From Streptomyces sp. NRRL F-2664 (GTDB lineage Bacteria; Actinomycetota; Actinomycetes; Streptomycetales; Streptomycetaceae), in assembly GCF_000719345.1 (NCBI RefSeq), contig NZ_JOFX01000012.1:124001-188000 (forward strand): 64,000 nt of DNA, read 5' to 3'. The position numbers were made by a program, and so were the translations under genes. The notes under the pieces are model-generated. The model saw only the letters and a program-made list of their open reading frames with translations, ran no database searches and was not told the DNA's origin. This document shows, piece by piece, positions 35,797 to 45,336 of this stretch. How positions within the stretch are numbered: position 1 is the first letter of the stretch; every line of letters starts with the position of its first letter.

Positions 35797-36917
35797 CCAC
35801 CCATGTCTGGGACTACCTTCCGGAGTACGAGGCGGAACGGGAGGACATCCTCGACGCCGTGCAGCAGGTCTTCGCCAGCGGCCGGCTCGTGCTGGGCGAG
35901 AGCGTGCGCGGGTTCGAGGCCGAGTTCGCAGCCCGCCACGGCCTGCCGCACTGCGTCGGCGTCGACAACGGCACCAACGCGGTCCAGCTGGCGCTGGAAG
36001 CGCTCGGCGTCGGCCGCGGCGACGAGGTCGTCACCGTGTCGAACACCGCCGCCCCGACCGTCGTCGCCATCGACGCGGCCGGCGCCGTCCCGGTCTTCGT
36101 GGACGTTCGCGCCGAGGACTACCTGATGGACACCGAGCAGGTCGCCGCCGCGATCACCCCGCGCACGAAAGCGCTGCTGCCCGTGCACCTGTACGGCCAG
36201 TGCGTGGACATGGATCCGCTGCGGCGCCTGGCCGAGGAGCACGGGCTGGGGATCGTCGAGGACTGCGCGCAGGCGCACGGCGCCCGCCACCACGGGGCAC
36301 CGGCCGGGACCATGGGCGACGCCGCGGCCTTCTCCTTCTACCCCACCAAGGTGCTGGGGGCGTACGGCGACGGCGGGGCGGTGCTGACCGGCTCCGCCGA
36401 CACCGACCGGGCACTGCGCCGACTGCGGTACTACGGCATGGAGGAGGTGTACTACGTCGAGCGGACGCCCGGCCACAACAGCCGCCTCGACGAGGTCCAG
36501 GCCGAGATCCTGCGCCGCAAGCTGACCCGGCTCGACGCCTACGTGGCCGGCCGCCGCCGGGTGGCGCGCCGCTACGAGGAGGGGCTCGCCGGGCTGTGCG
36601 GGCCGGGCGGGCTGACCCTCCCGGCCACCGCCCCGGGCAACGAGCACGTGTACTACGTGTACGTGGTGCGCCACCCGCGCCGCGACGAGATCATCAGCGC
36701 TCTCAGGGACCGCTACGACATCTGCCTCAACATCAGCTATCCGTGGCCGGTCCACACCATGCGCGGCTTCGCCCACCTCGGCGTGGGGAGCGGGTCGCTG
36801 CCGGTCACCGAGCGGCTGGCCGGGGAGATCTTCTCGCTGCCCATGTACCCGTCGCTTCCGGAGGCCGTGCAGGACAAGGTCATCGAGGCACTGCACGAAG
36901 TCCTCGCGGGCCTCTGA
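35793..36917 (+). CDS. NDP-sugar 3-aminotransferase (DegT/DnrJ/EryC1)
   Basis: 374 aa, GTG start overlapping the dehydratase stop. PLP enzyme: '[19 protein letters not shown]' near residue 50, 'EDCAQAHGA', and Lys186 in '[16 protein letters not shown]' as the Schiff-base residue; '[14 protein letters not shown]' follows. DnmJ/DesV-type enzymes put an amino group at C3 (or C4) of the keto-sugar. With the 2,3-dehydratase before it, C3 amination is expected. Confidence 0.93.
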   Translation: MTTHVWDYLPEYEAEREDILDAVQQVFASGRLVLGESVRGFEAEFAARHGLPHCVGVDNGTNAVQLALEALGVGRGDEVVTVSNTAAPTVVAIDAAGAVPVFVDVRAEDYLMDTEQVAAAITPRTKALLPVHLYGQCVDMDPLRRLAEEHGLGIVEDCAQAHGARHHGAPAGTMGDAAAFSFYPTKVLGAYGDGGAVLTGSADTDRALRRLRYYGMEEVYYVERTPGHNSRLDEVQAEILRRKLTRLDAYVAGRRRVARRYEEGLAGLCGPGGLTLPATAPGNEHVYYVYVVRHPRRDEIISALRDRYDICLNISYPWPVHTMRGFAHLGVGSGSLPVTERLAGEIFSLPMYPSLPEAVQDKVIEALHEVLAGL

Positions 36918-36991
36918 CCGTCCGGCCCGCGAGCCCGGCGTCCGTCGTCCGCCCTCCGTCCGATCTCCCGACCGAAAGGCCCGTCCCCACC

Positions 36992-37744
36992 ATGCCCGCC
37001 AGCACGGACACCCTCATCTACCGCCGCGCAGACGTCTACCACGACTTCTACCACGGCCGCGGCAAGGACTACCGGGCCGAAGCGGCCGTCGTGCGCGAAC
37101 TCGTCGAGCAGCGCGCCGCGGTCCCCCCGGCCGCCGGCTCGCTGCTGGACGTCGCCTGCGGCACCGGCTCCCACCTGGCCGAGCACGCCGGCCACTTCGG
37201 CCACGCGGCCGGGGTCGACCTGTCCGCCGACATGCTCGCCGTCGCCGCCCGCCTCAATCCGGGGGTCCCGCTGACGCAGGGCGACATGCGCGACTTCCGG
37301 CTCGACCGCACCTTCTCCGCCGTCACCTGCATGTTCAGCTCCGTCGGATACCTGGAGACCGCCGCCGACCTGGACGCGGCGATCGCGAACCTGACCGCGC
37401 ATCTGGAGCCCGGCGGCGTCCTCGTCGTCGAACCGTGGTGGTGTCCGGAAAGCTTCGTGCCCGGCTGGGTCGGCGCCGACGTGGTCCGGTCCGGGGAGCG
37501 CACCATCTCCCGGGTCTCCCACACCGTGCGCGCCGGACGGACCAGCCGGATGGAGGTGCACTACACGGTCGCCGATCCCGCCACCGGCATCGAGCACTTC
37601 ACCGACACGCACGTCATGAGCCTGTTCGAGCGCACCGAGTACCGGGACGCCTTCCTGCGGGCCGGGCTGGAGCCCTCGTACGTGCCCCACGAGCTGTACG
37701 GTCCGGGGCTGTTCGTCGCCACCCGTCCCGGCGGTGCCGCGTGA
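36992..37744 (+). CDS. NDP-aminosugar N-methyltransferase
   Basis: 250 aa from ATG 36992. SAM-binding motif 'LLDVACGTGSHLAEHA' (about 50-65), 'GVDLSADMLAVA', 'GDMRDFRL', then 'FSSVGYLE' and 'PGGVLVVEPWW', as in DesVI/TylM1 N,N-dimethyltransferases acting on 3-amino sugars. So the amino sugar is predicted to become N-methylated, probably N,N-dimethylated. 74-bp gap to the aminotransferase gene; stop overlaps the epimerase start. Confidence 0.92.
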   Translation: MPASTDTLIYRRADVYHDFYHGRGKDYRAEAAVVRELVEQRAAVPPAAGSLLDVACGTGSHLAEHAGHFGHAAGVDLSADMLAVAARLNPGVPLTQGDMRDFRLDRTFSAVTCMFSSVGYLETAADLDAAIANLTAHLEPGGVLVVEPWWCPESFVPGWVGADVVRSGERTISRVSHTVRAGRTSRMEVHYTVADPATGIEHFTDTHVMSLFERTEYRDAFLRAGLEPSYVPHELYGPGLFVATRPGGAA

Positions 37745-38355
37745 ACGTCCGCGAGCTGGCCGTCGAGGGCGCGTACGCCTTCACCCCGGAGGTCTTCCAC
37801 GACGGGCGCGGCTCGTTCCGCTCCCCGCACCAGGAGGCCGCCTTCGGCGCGGCGCTGGGCGGCCCCCTCTTCCCCGTGGCGCAGGTCAGCACCAGCCGGT
37901 CGCGGCGCGGCGTGGTACGCGGGGTGCACTACACGGCGACGCCCGGGTCCATGGCCAAGTACGTGCTCTGCACCGGCGGCCGGGCCCTGGACGTGGTGGT
38001 CGACCTCCGGCTCGGCTCGCCCACCTTCGGGCGCAGCGAGAGCGTGGAGCTCACCCCGGAGGCGGGTACCGCCCTGTACCTGCCGCCGGGTGTGGGGCAC
38101 TTGTTCGCCGCCCTGGAGGACGACACGGTGATGGTGTACCTGTTGTCGGCTGCCTACCGCCCGGACAAGGAGCGGGCCGTGCACCCGCTGGATCCGGCGC
38201 TCGGCCTGGAGCTGCCCGGCGGTCTCGATCCGGTGCTGTCCGAGCGCGACCGGGTGGCGCCGACGCTGGCGGCGGCCCGGGGGGCCGGGCTGCTGCCCTC
38301 GTACGCCGACTGCCGGCCGGCCGGGGCCGGCGTGTCCGGCGGGGGCGGGCGGTGA
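37741..38355 (+). CDS. NDP-4-keto-6-deoxyhexose 3,5(or 5)-epimerase
   Basis: 204 aa, GTG start overlapping the methyltransferase stop. RmlC-type cupin: 'FHDGRGSFRSPHQEAAF', catalytic His in 'RGVVRGVHYT', 'GRALDVVVDLRLGSPTFG', 'YLPPGVGHLFAAL', and Tyr in 'LLSAAYRPDKE'. Inverts C5 (and possibly C3), which points to an L-configured sugar as in daunosamine or rhodosamine pathways (DnmU-like). Confidence 0.92.
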   Translation: MNVRELAVEGAYAFTPEVFHDGRGSFRSPHQEAAFGAALGGPLFPVAQVSTSRSRRGVVRGVHYTATPGSMAKYVLCTGGRALDVVVDLRLGSPTFGRSESVELTPEAGTALYLPPGVGHLFAALEDDTVMVYLLSAAYRPDKERAVHPLDPALGLELPGGLDPVLSERDRVAPTLAAARGAGLLPSYADCRPAGAGVSGGGGR

Positions 38356-39359
38356 GCGCCCCGCGGCAGGTGGTGGTGCTCGGCGCGTCCGGCTTCATCG
38401 GCTCGGCCGTGGTCCGGGAACTGGCCGCCGACCGTACCCTGCGGGTGCGCGCGGTCTCCCGGCGGCCGGTCCCGCTCCCCACGGGGCTCACCGGGCGGGT
38501 CGAGGTGCTCACCGGCGACCTCACCGAACGGGACGTCCTGGCCCGGGCGGTGGAGGGCGCCGATGCCGTCCTGCCCTTCGCGGCCAGGATCCGCGGCGCG
38601 GCCGGGTGGCGGTTGTCGGAGGACGACACGGAGGCGGAGCGGGTCAACGTCGGACTGGTCCGGGACCTGGTGGCGCTGCTCGCGGAGCGGCCCGGAGGTC
38701 CCGGCGGGCCGCCCGCGGTCGTGTTCCCTGCCAGCAACACCCAGGTGGGGCGGGTCTCGGCCGAGCGCATCGACGGCTCCGAGCCGGACCGTCCCGAGGG
38801 GGTGTACGACCGGCAGAAGCACGCCGCCGAGTCCCTGCTGAAGCGGGCCGCGGCGCAGGGCCTGGCGCGGGCCGTCAGCATCCGGCTGCCGCCCGTGTAC
38901 GGGCCGGGGACCGCGACGGCCGACGACCGCGGGGTGGTGTCCACCATGATCCGGCGGGCGCTGGCCGGGGAGCCGCTGACGATGTGGCACGACGGCACGG
39001 TCCGCCGCGACCTGCTGTACGTGCAGGACGCGGCCCGGGCGTTCACGGCGGCCCTGGCGCACGCGGACGCGCTGTCGGGCCGCCACTACCCGGTCGGCAC
39101 CGGGCGGGCGCTGCCGCTGGGCGAGGTGTTCGGCGCGGTGGCGCGCGCCGTGGCACGTCGCACGGGGGCCCCTGCGGTACCGGTGGTGTCGGTGGAGCCG
39201 CCCCCGCACGCGGACCCGACCGACTTCCGCAGCCTGGAGGTCGACCCGTCGGCGTTCACGGCGGCCACGGGCTGGCGGGCCCGTACGGCGCTGGACGAGG
39301 CGCTGGACCGGACGGTGGACGCGGTGGTCCGCGAGGCGGGGCCGGTGTCCCGGCCCTGA
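38352..39359 (+). CDS. NDP-hexose 4-ketoreductase
   Basis: 335 aa, GTG start overlapping the epimerase stop. Extended SDR: Rossmann motif 'VLGASGFIGSAV' (about 10-21), 'FPASNTQVG', catalytic YxxxK as 'YDRQKHAAE', and 'RRDLLYVQDAARAF'. DnmV/TylC-type enzymes reduce the C4 ketone in the last step before transfer. Last gene of the sugar operon, followed by a strong hairpin. The set dehydratase-aminotransferase-epimerase-4-ketoreductase equals the daunosamine/rhodosamine route minus thymidylyltransferase and 4,6-dehydratase. Confidence 0.92.
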   Translation: MSAPRQVVVLGASGFIGSAVVRELAADRTLRVRAVSRRPVPLPTGLTGRVEVLTGDLTERDVLARAVEGADAVLPFAARIRGAAGWRLSEDDTEAERVNVGLVRDLVALLAERPGGPGGPPAVVFPASNTQVGRVSAERIDGSEPDRPEGVYDRQKHAAESLLKRAAAQGLARAVSIRLPPVYGPGTATADDRGVVSTMIRRALAGEPLTMWHDGTVRRDLLYVQDAARAFTAALAHADALSGRHYPVGTGRALPLGEVFGAVARAVARRTGAPAVPVVSVEPPPHADPTDFRSLEVDPSAFTAATGWRARTALDEALDRTVDAVVREAGPVSRP

Positions 39360-39388
39360 CACTGCGCCGGAGCCCGCGCGGACCGCAA

Positions 39389-39418
39389 GCGGCCCCGCCC
39401 CCGTCGGGGCGGGGCCGC
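39389..39418. terminator. strong bidirectional hairpin
   Basis: GCGGCCCCGCCCC (39389-39401) pairs perfectly with GGGGCGGGGCCGC (39406-39418), loop of four bases. Between the ends of the sugar operon and the convergent glycosyltransferase II gene. Confidence 0.88.
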
Positions 39419-39434
39419 CGTCGTGCTGCGGGGA

Positions 39435-40571
39435 TCATGCCCGCAGCGCCTCCAGTACGCAGACCACCCGGGCCGGGGACGGCTGCGCGGCGATCTCCGC
39501 GCCGATCTCCGCGGCCCGCTCCCGGTGGCCGGGGTCCGCCAGCAGGGCGGCCGCCGCCCGGGCGACGCGGGCACCGGACTGTTCGCCGTCCGCCAGCACC
39601 ACGGCCGCGCCGCGGGCCTCGATGCGGCGGCACGGCTCCAGCATCTTCGGGATCGTGGGCACCAGCAGCTGCGGCACGCCCGCGTGCAGGGCCGTCATGG
39701 CGGTCTGTCCGCCGCCGTGGTGCACGATGAGGTCGCACGTGGCCAGCAGGGTGTCCAGGGCGAACCAGCCGGCCCGGACCCCGGGCACCGCCGCGGTCAG
39801 CGCGTCGGCCACGTCCTGCGGGGCGGCGACCACCAGTTCCCCGTCGAGCCCCTCCACCGTCCGGGCGAGCTCGACCAGTTCGGCGACCCCGTCCGGCCCG
39901 GCGACACGGCTGCCGGCGGTGACGCACACCCGGGGCCGATCCGGCCGGCGCAGCATCCACGGCTCCAGCGGCCGGCGCAGGTTCGCGGGGACGAACCGCA
40001 TCGACTGCCGGGGGCCGGGGGCCAGGTCCGCGGCGCGCAGCCCGGGCGGGCAGATGTCCACCCAGAGCTCGGGCTCGGGCAGTCGGTCCAGCCCGGCCGC
40101 GCGGAGTTCCGCGGACAGTTCGGCGGTGGCGCCGGCGTCCATGCCGGGCGGCTCGCCGAGGTCCCAGGTGTGCCGTACCCACGGGATCCGGAGGGCGTGG
40201 GCGAGCAGCGGCGCCGCGTAGCAGAGGGATCCGCCGACCACGAGGTCCGGGGTCCAGTCGGCGACGAGGGCGCGCAGCCGGGGCAGGGACGCGGCGGCCA
40301 GCCGGCCGAACCCCTCCCCGTTGAAGTGGATCCGCTCCTCGGGGTCGGCCGGAAGGGACAGCGCCCGCCCGGCCCGGTCCTCGAACATGAACCGGCGCAT
40401 GGTGCCGTCGGTGACGGGCAGGACGGGCAGCCCGGTGCCCGTGACGTACGGGGCCATGTCCTCGGGGGAGGCGACGAGGACGTCGTGGCCGGCGAGGCGG
40501 GCCGCCGAGGCGAGCGGGGCGAGGGCGAAGACGGTCGCCGGACTCCCCCCGGTGATAAAGAGGATCTTCAT
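39435..40571 (-). CDS. antibiotic glycosyltransferase (GT1) II
   Basis: 378 aa from ATG 40571 ('MKILFITGG'). Second GT-B enzyme of the cluster: 'PLASAARLAGHDVLVASPEDM' in the acceptor domain, 'PRVCVTAGSRV' at the start of the donor domain, 'LIVHHGGGQTAMTALHAGVPQL' as donor motif. It is clearly paralogous to but not a duplicate of GT I. Divergent from the KS-alpha gene and sharing its regulatory region. With only one sugar pathway visible, the two enzymes may add the same sugar twice or attach a second sugar made elsewhere. Confidence 0.92.
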   Translation of the reverse strand: MKILFITGGSPATVFALAPLASAARLAGHDVLVASPEDMAPYVTGTGLPVLPVTDGTMRRFMFEDRAGRALSLPADPEERIHFNGEGFGRLAAASLPRLRALVADWTPDLVVGGSLCYAAPLLAHALRIPWVRHTWDLGEPPGMDAGATAELSAELRAAGLDRLPEPELWVDICPPGLRAADLAPGPRQSMRFVPANLRRPLEPWMLRRPDRPRVCVTAGSRVAGPDGVAELVELARTVEGLDGELVVAAPQDVADALTAAVPGVRAGWFALDTLLATCDLIVHHGGGQTAMTALHAGVPQLLVPTIPKMLEPCRRIEARGAAVVLADGEQSGARVARAAAALLADPGHRERAAEIGAEIAAQPSPARVVCVLEALRA

Positions 40572-40622
40572 CGCACGGACGGTGCACCGCGGCACTAGAG
40601 AACCGCTGGACCCCCGTCCGTC

Positions 40623-40676
40623 CTGAGCGCCCGTCGAGCGCCCCTTGAGTCGAGGTTGACCGCCGCCGCCTACCAA
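40623..40676 (+). promoter_or_regulatory. SARP box III with -10, minimal PKS promoter
   Basis: Four heptamers start exactly 11 bp apart: CTGAGCG (40623), TCGAGCG (40634), TTGAGTC (40645), TTGACCG (40656). Eight bases after the last is TACCAA (40671-40676), a plausible -10. This is the textbook geometry of SARP-activated promoters. The KS-alpha start is 62 bases further on; the leftward glycosyltransferase II promoter must also lie in this 166-bp gap. Confidence 0.85.
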
Positions 40677-40737
40677 GGGATCCGGCCGGGTTTCTCCCGG
40701 TCCCACGAGTCACCTCTTCGATAAGGAAACCGATTCG

Positions 40738-42003
40738 ATGTCCCGTCGTGTCGTGATAACCGGTATGGGGGTGCGCGCACCGGGGGGAAGCGGCACGGAG
40801 GAGTTCTGGTCCCTGCTGGCCGCGGGTCGTACCGCGACCCGCCGGATCAGCTTCTTCGACCCCACCCCCTTCCGCTCCCAGCTCGCGGGCGAGTGCGATT
40901 TCGACGCGGGGGCCGAAGGGCTCACCCCGCGGGAGGTCCGCAGGATGGACCGGGCGACCCAGTTCGCCGTGGTCTGCGCCCGCGACGCGGTGTCGGACAG
41001 CCGCCTCGACTTCGGCGCGCTCGACCCGTCCCGGGTCGGCGTGAGCCTGGGCAGCGCCGTCGCGGCCGCCACCAGCCTGGAGAGCGAGTACCTGGTGCTG
41101 TCCGACGCCGGACGGCAGTGGGAGGTCGACCCCGGCTACCTGTCGCCGCACATGTACGACTACCTGACCCCCGGGAGGATGCCCGCCGAGGTCGCCTGGA
41201 CGGTGGGCGCCGAGGGCCCCGTCGCCCTGGTGTCCAACGGCTGCACCTCGGGGTTGGATGCCGTCGGCAACGCCGTCCAGCTGATCGCGGACGGCACCGC
41301 CGACGTGATGCTGGCCGGAGCCGCCGACACCCCGGTCACCCCGGTCGTGGTGGCCAGTTTCGACGCGATCAAGGCCACCACCAACCGCAACGACGATCCC
41401 GCGCACGCCTCCCGGCCCTTCGACGCCTCCCGCAACGGCTTCGTCCTGGCCGAGGGAGCGGCCGTGTTCGTGCTGGAGGAGCTGGGGCGGGCCCGGGCGC
41501 GCGGGGCGACGGTCTACGCCGAGGTCAGCGGGTACGCCACGCGCCTGAACGCCTACCACATGACCGGTCTGAAGACCGACGGCCGGGAGATGGCCGAGGC
41601 CATCAGGGTCGCACTGGACCAGTCCCGGCTGAACGCCGACGCGATCGACTACGTCAACGCCCACGGCTCGGGCACCGTGCAGAACGACCGGCACGAGACG
41701 GCCGCGTTCAAGCGCGCCCTGGGCGACCACGCCTACCGCACGCCGATCAGCTCGATCAAGTCCATGGTGGGCCACTCCCTGGGGGCCATCGGCTCCGTGG
41801 AGATCGCGGCGTGCGCGCTCGCCATGAAGCACCAGGTGGTGCCGCCCACCGCCAACCTGTACCGGTCCGACCCCGAGTGCGACCTCGACTACGTACCGCT
41901 GACCGCCCGCGAACAGCGCGTGGACACCGTGCTGACGGTGGGCAGCGGATTCGGCGGATTCCAGAGCGCGATGCTGCTGCGGCGGCCCGAAGGAGTGTCA
42001 TGA
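40738..42003 (+). CDS. type II PKS ketosynthase alpha (KS-alpha)
   Basis: 421 aa from ATG 40738, AAGGAA upstream. Active-site Cys169 in '[16 protein letters not shown]', His in '[12 protein letters not shown]' and His in '[13 protein letters not shown]' complete the condensing triad. '[20 protein letters not shown]' opens the protein as in ActI-ORF1. Extends the acyl chain on ACP by decarboxylative condensation, as a heterodimer with KS-beta. The stop overlaps the KS-beta start (ATGA). Confidence 0.97.
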   Translation: MSRRVVITGMGVRAPGGSGTEEFWSLLAAGRTATRRISFFDPTPFRSQLAGECDFDAGAEGLTPREVRRMDRATQFAVVCARDAVSDSRLDFGALDPSRVGVSLGSAVAAATSLESEYLVLSDAGRQWEVDPGYLSPHMYDYLTPGRMPAEVAWTVGAEGPVALVSNGCTSGLDAVGNAVQLIADGTADVMLAGAADTPVTPVVVASFDAIKATTNRNDDPAHASRPFDASRNGFVLAEGAAVFVLEELGRARARGATVYAEVSGYATRLNAYHMTGLKTDGREMAEAIRVALDQSRLNADAIDYVNAHGSGTVQNDRHETAAFKRALGDHAYRTPISSIKSMVGHSLGAIGSVEIAACALAMKHQVVPPTANLYRSDPECDLDYVPLTAREQRVDTVLTVGSGFGGFQSAMLLRRPEGVS

Positions 42004-43211
42004 CGACCACGGTGATCACGGGGCTGGGTGTCGTCGCCCCGAACGGAGCGGGCACCGAGGACTTCTGGTCCGCGACGGTGGAGGGCCGCAGCGGCATCGC
42101 CGACATCACCGCGTTCGACGCGTCCGGCTATCCGGCGCGGCGTGCCGGCGAGGTACGGGACTTCGATCCGGCGGCCCGTCTGCCGAACCGGCTGCTGCCG
42201 CAGACCGACCGGTCCACCCGGTTCGCGCTGGCCGCCGCGGAGCGGGCGCTGGCCGACGGCGGCGTCGATCCGGCCGCCCTCGTCGACTACGACATGGGCG
42301 TCATCACCGCGAACGCGTTCGGCGGCTTCGAGTTCACCCACCGCGAGTTCGCGAAGCTGTGGTCCAAGGGACCACAGTTCGTCAGCGTCTACGAGTCCTT
42401 CGCGTGGTTCTACGCCGTCAACACCGGCCAGATCTCCATCCGCCACCAGCTGCGCGGCCCGGGCAAGGCACTCGTCGCCGAGCAGGCCGGCGGACTGGAC
42501 GCGCTCGGCCACGCCCGGCGGGCGCTGCGCCGCGGCGAGGCGAAGCTGGTCGTCACCGGCGGCGCGGACTCGGCGCTGGACCCGTGGGGCTGGGCGGCGC
42601 AGTGGTCGGGGGGCCGGGTGACCGCCTCCGGGGAGTACCGGCCCTTCGACCGGACGGCGAGCGGGCACGTGCCCGGGGAGGGTGCCGCGATCCTCGTCCT
42701 GGAGGACGCGGCTGCGGCGCGCGGGCGCGGTGCGTCCCGCCCGTACGGCGAACTCGCCGGGCAGGCCTCCACCTTCGATCCGCCGCCCGGATCGCCGAGG
42801 CCGCCGGCCCTGCGCCGCGCCATCGAACGGGCGCTGGCCGAGGCGGGGGCCGCCCCGGCCGACGTGGACGTGGTCTTCGCGGACTCGGCGGGCCTGCCCG
42901 CCCTGGACCGGAGCGAGGCCGAGGCGCTGCGGGAGGTGTTCGGCGCCCACGGCGTCCCGGTGACCGCGCCGAAGGCACTGACCGGGCGGCTGCACTCCGC
43001 GGGCGGCCCGCTGGACGTGGTCGCGGCGCTGCTGTCGATGCGCGACGGAGTGATCCCGCCGACCGCGAACACCGACGACGTCCCGGAGGAGTACGGCATC
43101 GACCTGGTCCGCAAGTCCCCGCGAGAGGCGCGGCTGGCGACGGCCCTCGTCCTCGCCCGGGGTGCCGGCGGCTTCAACTCGGCCGCCGTCGTGCGGACGT
43201 ACGACCACTGA
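42000..43211 (+). CDS. type II PKS chain length factor (KS-beta)
   Basis: 403 aa, ATG overlapping the KS-alpha stop. The active-site Cys is replaced by Gln162 in '[14 protein letters not shown]', the hallmark of the chain length factor, which decarboxylates malonyl-ACP to start the chain and sets chain length. Chain length cannot be predicted safely by eye; the Act-like partners suggest an octaketide. Confidence 0.96.
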   Translation: MTTTVITGLGVVAPNGAGTEDFWSATVEGRSGIADITAFDASGYPARRAGEVRDFDPAARLPNRLLPQTDRSTRFALAAAERALADGGVDPAALVDYDMGVITANAFGGFEFTHREFAKLWSKGPQFVSVYESFAWFYAVNTGQISIRHQLRGPGKALVAEQAGGLDALGHARRALRRGEAKLVVTGGADSALDPWGWAAQWSGGRVTASGEYRPFDRTASGHVPGEGAAILVLEDAAAARGRGASRPYGELAGQASTFDPPPGSPRPPALRRAIERALAEAGAAPADVDVVFADSAGLPALDRSEAEALREVFGAHGVPVTAPKALTGRLHSAGGPLDVVAALLSMRDGVIPPTANTDDVPEEYGIDLVRKSPREARLATALVLARGAGGFNSAAVVRTYDH

Positions 43212-43246
43212 AGGAACGTGCAGTGAATGATGAAGGAGAAGCAACG

Positions 43247-43504
43247 ATGAGCGACCCGACCACCACCACGATGACTCTGGACGACCTGCGCCGGATCCTG
43301 TCGGAGTCCGCCGGCAGCGAAGGCGGCCAGCTCGACGGGGACATCCTGGACACCGACTTCGCGGAGCTGGGTTACGACTCGCTGGCCCTGCTGGAGACCA
43401 CGGCTGTCATCCAGCGCGAGTACGGGGTGGAGGTGCCGGACAAGGTCGCCACCCCGCGCGAGCTGCTGGCCTCCGTCAACGGCTCCCCGACCGCGGGGGG
43501 CTGA
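43247..43504 (+). CDS. type II PKS acyl carrier protein
   Basis: 85 aa from ATG 43247, AAGGAG eight bases upstream; an earlier GTG at 43223 is less likely. Ser45 in 'LGYDSLALLE' receives the phosphopantetheine arm. Completes the minimal PKS with the two preceding genes. No transferase for malonyl loading or phosphopantetheine is in the window; both usually come from primary metabolism. Confidence 0.96.
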   Translation: MSDPTTTTMTLDDLRRILSESAGSEGGQLDGDILDTDFAELGYDSLALLETTAVIQREYGVEVPDKVATPRELLASVNGSPTAGG

Positions 43505-43507
43505 GAC

Positions 43508-44440
43508 ATGCGTCGGCACACCCGGCACGCCCTGACCTCCACCGCCCCGCCGCAGGCGCTGTACGACCTCGCCGCCGACGTCGGCCGGTGGCCGGCCGTG
43601 TTCGCACCCAGCGTCGCCGCGCACTACCTGGAGCGCGGCGAGCTCTCCGAGCGGTTCCGGCTGTGGGCCACCGTGGGGGGCGAGGTGAAGACGTGGGTGT
43701 CGCGTCGGACGCTGGATCCCTTGAACCTGCGGATCCGGTTCGATCAGGAGGAGAGCGCGTCGCCCATCGCCTCGATGGGCGGCGAGTGGATCTTCGAAGT
43801 GCGTGAGGACGGCGGCACGGACATCGTGCTGCTGCACGACTTCACGGCGGTCGGGGACGACCCGGACACCGTGGAGTGGATCAACGCCGCGCTGGATCGC
43901 AACAGCCCCCTGGAACTGGCGGCCCTGGCGCGGATCGCCGAGCTCGGCGCGGACGCGGGCGACCTGGTGTTCTCCTTCTCCGACACCGTCACCCTGGACT
44001 GCACGGCGGAGGAGGCCTACGCCTTCGTGCACCGCGCCGACCTGTGGCCCGAGCGGCTGCCGCATGTGGGCCGGGTGGAACTCACCGAGGATGCCGCCGG
44101 GGTGCAGGAGATGGAGATGGACACCGTCACCGCCGACGGGACCGCGCACACCACCCGCTCGGTGCGGATCTGCCGGCCCGGCGAGCGGATCGCCTACAAG
44201 CAGCTGGTGCCGCCGCGGCTGCTGCTCGGACACAGCGGGGTCTGGGAGTTCACCGGTGCCGGGGCGGGCGCCGGGGTCCGCGTCACGGCCGAGCACACGG
44301 TGGTGATCGATCCCGGTGCGGTGGAGGAGGTCCTCGGTGCGGGGGCCACGGTGGCCGACGCCCGCAGGTACCTGCGCGAGGTGCTCGGCAGGAACAGCCG
44401 TACGACACTGGAGTACGCCGGCCGCACCGCCGCCGCGTGA
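43508..44440 (+). CDS. didomain aromatase/cyclase (ActVII-like)
   Basis: 310 aa from ATG 43508, three bases after the ACP stop. Two START/SRPBCC-type halves: first about 5-150 ('LYDLAADVGRWPAVFAPSV', 'GEWIFEV'), second about 160-305 ('EEAYAFVHRADLWPERLPHV', 'GVWEFTG'). Didomain aromatase/cyclases work on C9-reduced polyketides to close and aromatise the first ring, which agrees with the ActIII-like reductase at 45337. Last gene of the rightward minimal PKS operon. Confidence 0.93.
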   Translation: MRRHTRHALTSTAPPQALYDLAADVGRWPAVFAPSVAAHYLERGELSERFRLWATVGGEVKTWVSRRTLDPLNLRIRFDQEESASPIASMGGEWIFEVREDGGTDIVLLHDFTAVGDDPDTVEWINAALDRNSPLELAALARIAELGADAGDLVFSFSDTVTLDCTAEEAYAFVHRADLWPERLPHVGRVELTEDAAGVQEMEMDTVTADGTAHTTRSVRICRPGERIAYKQLVPPRLLLGHSGVWEFTGAGAGAGVRVTAEHTVVIDPGAVEEVLGAGATVADARRYLREVLGRNSRTTLEYAGRTAAA

Positions 44441-44456
44441 GCGTCTGACGCACCCG

Positions 44457-44502
44457 CGCCATCGGCCTCCAGGATCCTGGGAGATCCTGGAGGCCGATGG
44501 CG
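44457..44502. terminator. 20-bp perfect hairpin between convergent genes
   Basis: 44457-44476 and 44483-44502 are perfectly complementary over 20 bp, starting CGCCATCGG and ending CCGATGGCG, with a 6-base loop (CTGGGA). It lies between the aromatase/cyclase stop and the convergent O-methyltransferase stop. Confidence 0.9.
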
Positions 44503-44518
44503 TGTGCGGCGGGGGCTG

Positions 44519-45271
44519 CTAACGGGAGCGGCGCCAGAAGACGCTGTACTCGTCGATGGCCTCGATCTCGTCCGTGATGCCGTGCCGGTCGCGGAACTCG
44601 TCCACGGCCTTGCGGCAGGCCGGGATGAAGTAGTCGTCGACGACCACGAAACCGCCGGTGGAGAGCTTCGGGTAGAGGTGGTCGAGCGCGTCGAGCGTGG
44701 ACTCGTACAGGTCGCCGTCGAGGCGCAGCACCGCGAGGCGTTCGACGGGGGCGGCCGGCAGCGTGTCCTTGAACCAGCCCGGCAGGAAGCGGACCTGGTC
44801 GTCGAGGAGTCCGTAGCGGCCGAAGTTCTCCCGCACGGTGTCGGCGGTGACGCCCAGGACGTTGTTGCAGCGGTGCAGGGCCATCTCCCGGTCCATGGGG
44901 TGGCCGTCCTCGCCGGTGTCCGGGATGCCCTCGAAGGAATCGGCGAGCCAGACGGTCCGATCGGTGATGCCGTGCGCCTTGAGGTAGCCGCGGGCGAAGA
45001 TGCAGACGCCGCCGCGCCAGACGCCCGTCTCGATGAAGTCTCCGGGTACGCCGTCGGCGACGACCCGGTCGAGGAGGGTGCGGATGTTGCGGATGCGCCG
45101 CAGGCCCACCATGGTGTGCGCGACGCTCGGCCAGTCGGTGCCGGTCTCACGGTTCTCGGGGCGGAACTCCCGCTCGGGGAACCACTCGTTGGGGATCGGG
45201 GCGTCCTCGTAGACGAGGTTCGTGACGACCTTCTCCAGGAGGTCCAGATACAGCTCTGCCGTGTTCTCCAT
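44519..45271 (-). CDS. TylF/MycF-like sugar O-methyltransferase
   Basis: 250 aa from ATG 45271. Starts 'MENTAELYLDLLEKVVTNLVYED', the typical TylF-family N-terminus (first residues), followed by 'GDFIETGVWRGGVCIFARGYL' as SAM motif, 'VWLADSFEGIP', 'LRLDGDLYESTLDALDHLYP' and 'VVDDYFIPACRKAVDEF', which hold the metal and catalytic acidic residues. Relatives (TylF, MycF, NovP) methylate sugar hydroxyls after or before glycosylation. Here it probably methylates the deoxyaminosugar or a second sugar. Follows the ketoreductase gene by 65 bp on the same strand. Confidence 0.9.
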   Translation of the reverse strand: MENTAELYLDLLEKVVTNLVYEDAPIPNEWFPEREFRPENRETGTDWPSVAHTMVGLRRIRNIRTLLDRVVADGVPGDFIETGVWRGGVCIFARGYLKAHGITDRTVWLADSFEGIPDTGEDGHPMDREMALHRCNNVLGVTADTVRENFGRYGLLDDQVRFLPGWFKDTLPAAPVERLAVLRLDGDLYESTLDALDHLYPKLSTGGFVVVDDYFIPACRKAVDEFRDRHGITDEIEAIDEYSVFWRRSR

Positions 45272-45336
45272 GCGGAGTGCGTGTCCTTTCGGGTTCGGTC
45301 GGCGCGTGCGCGCGGGGAGGGGGTGGGGGCGGCCGG

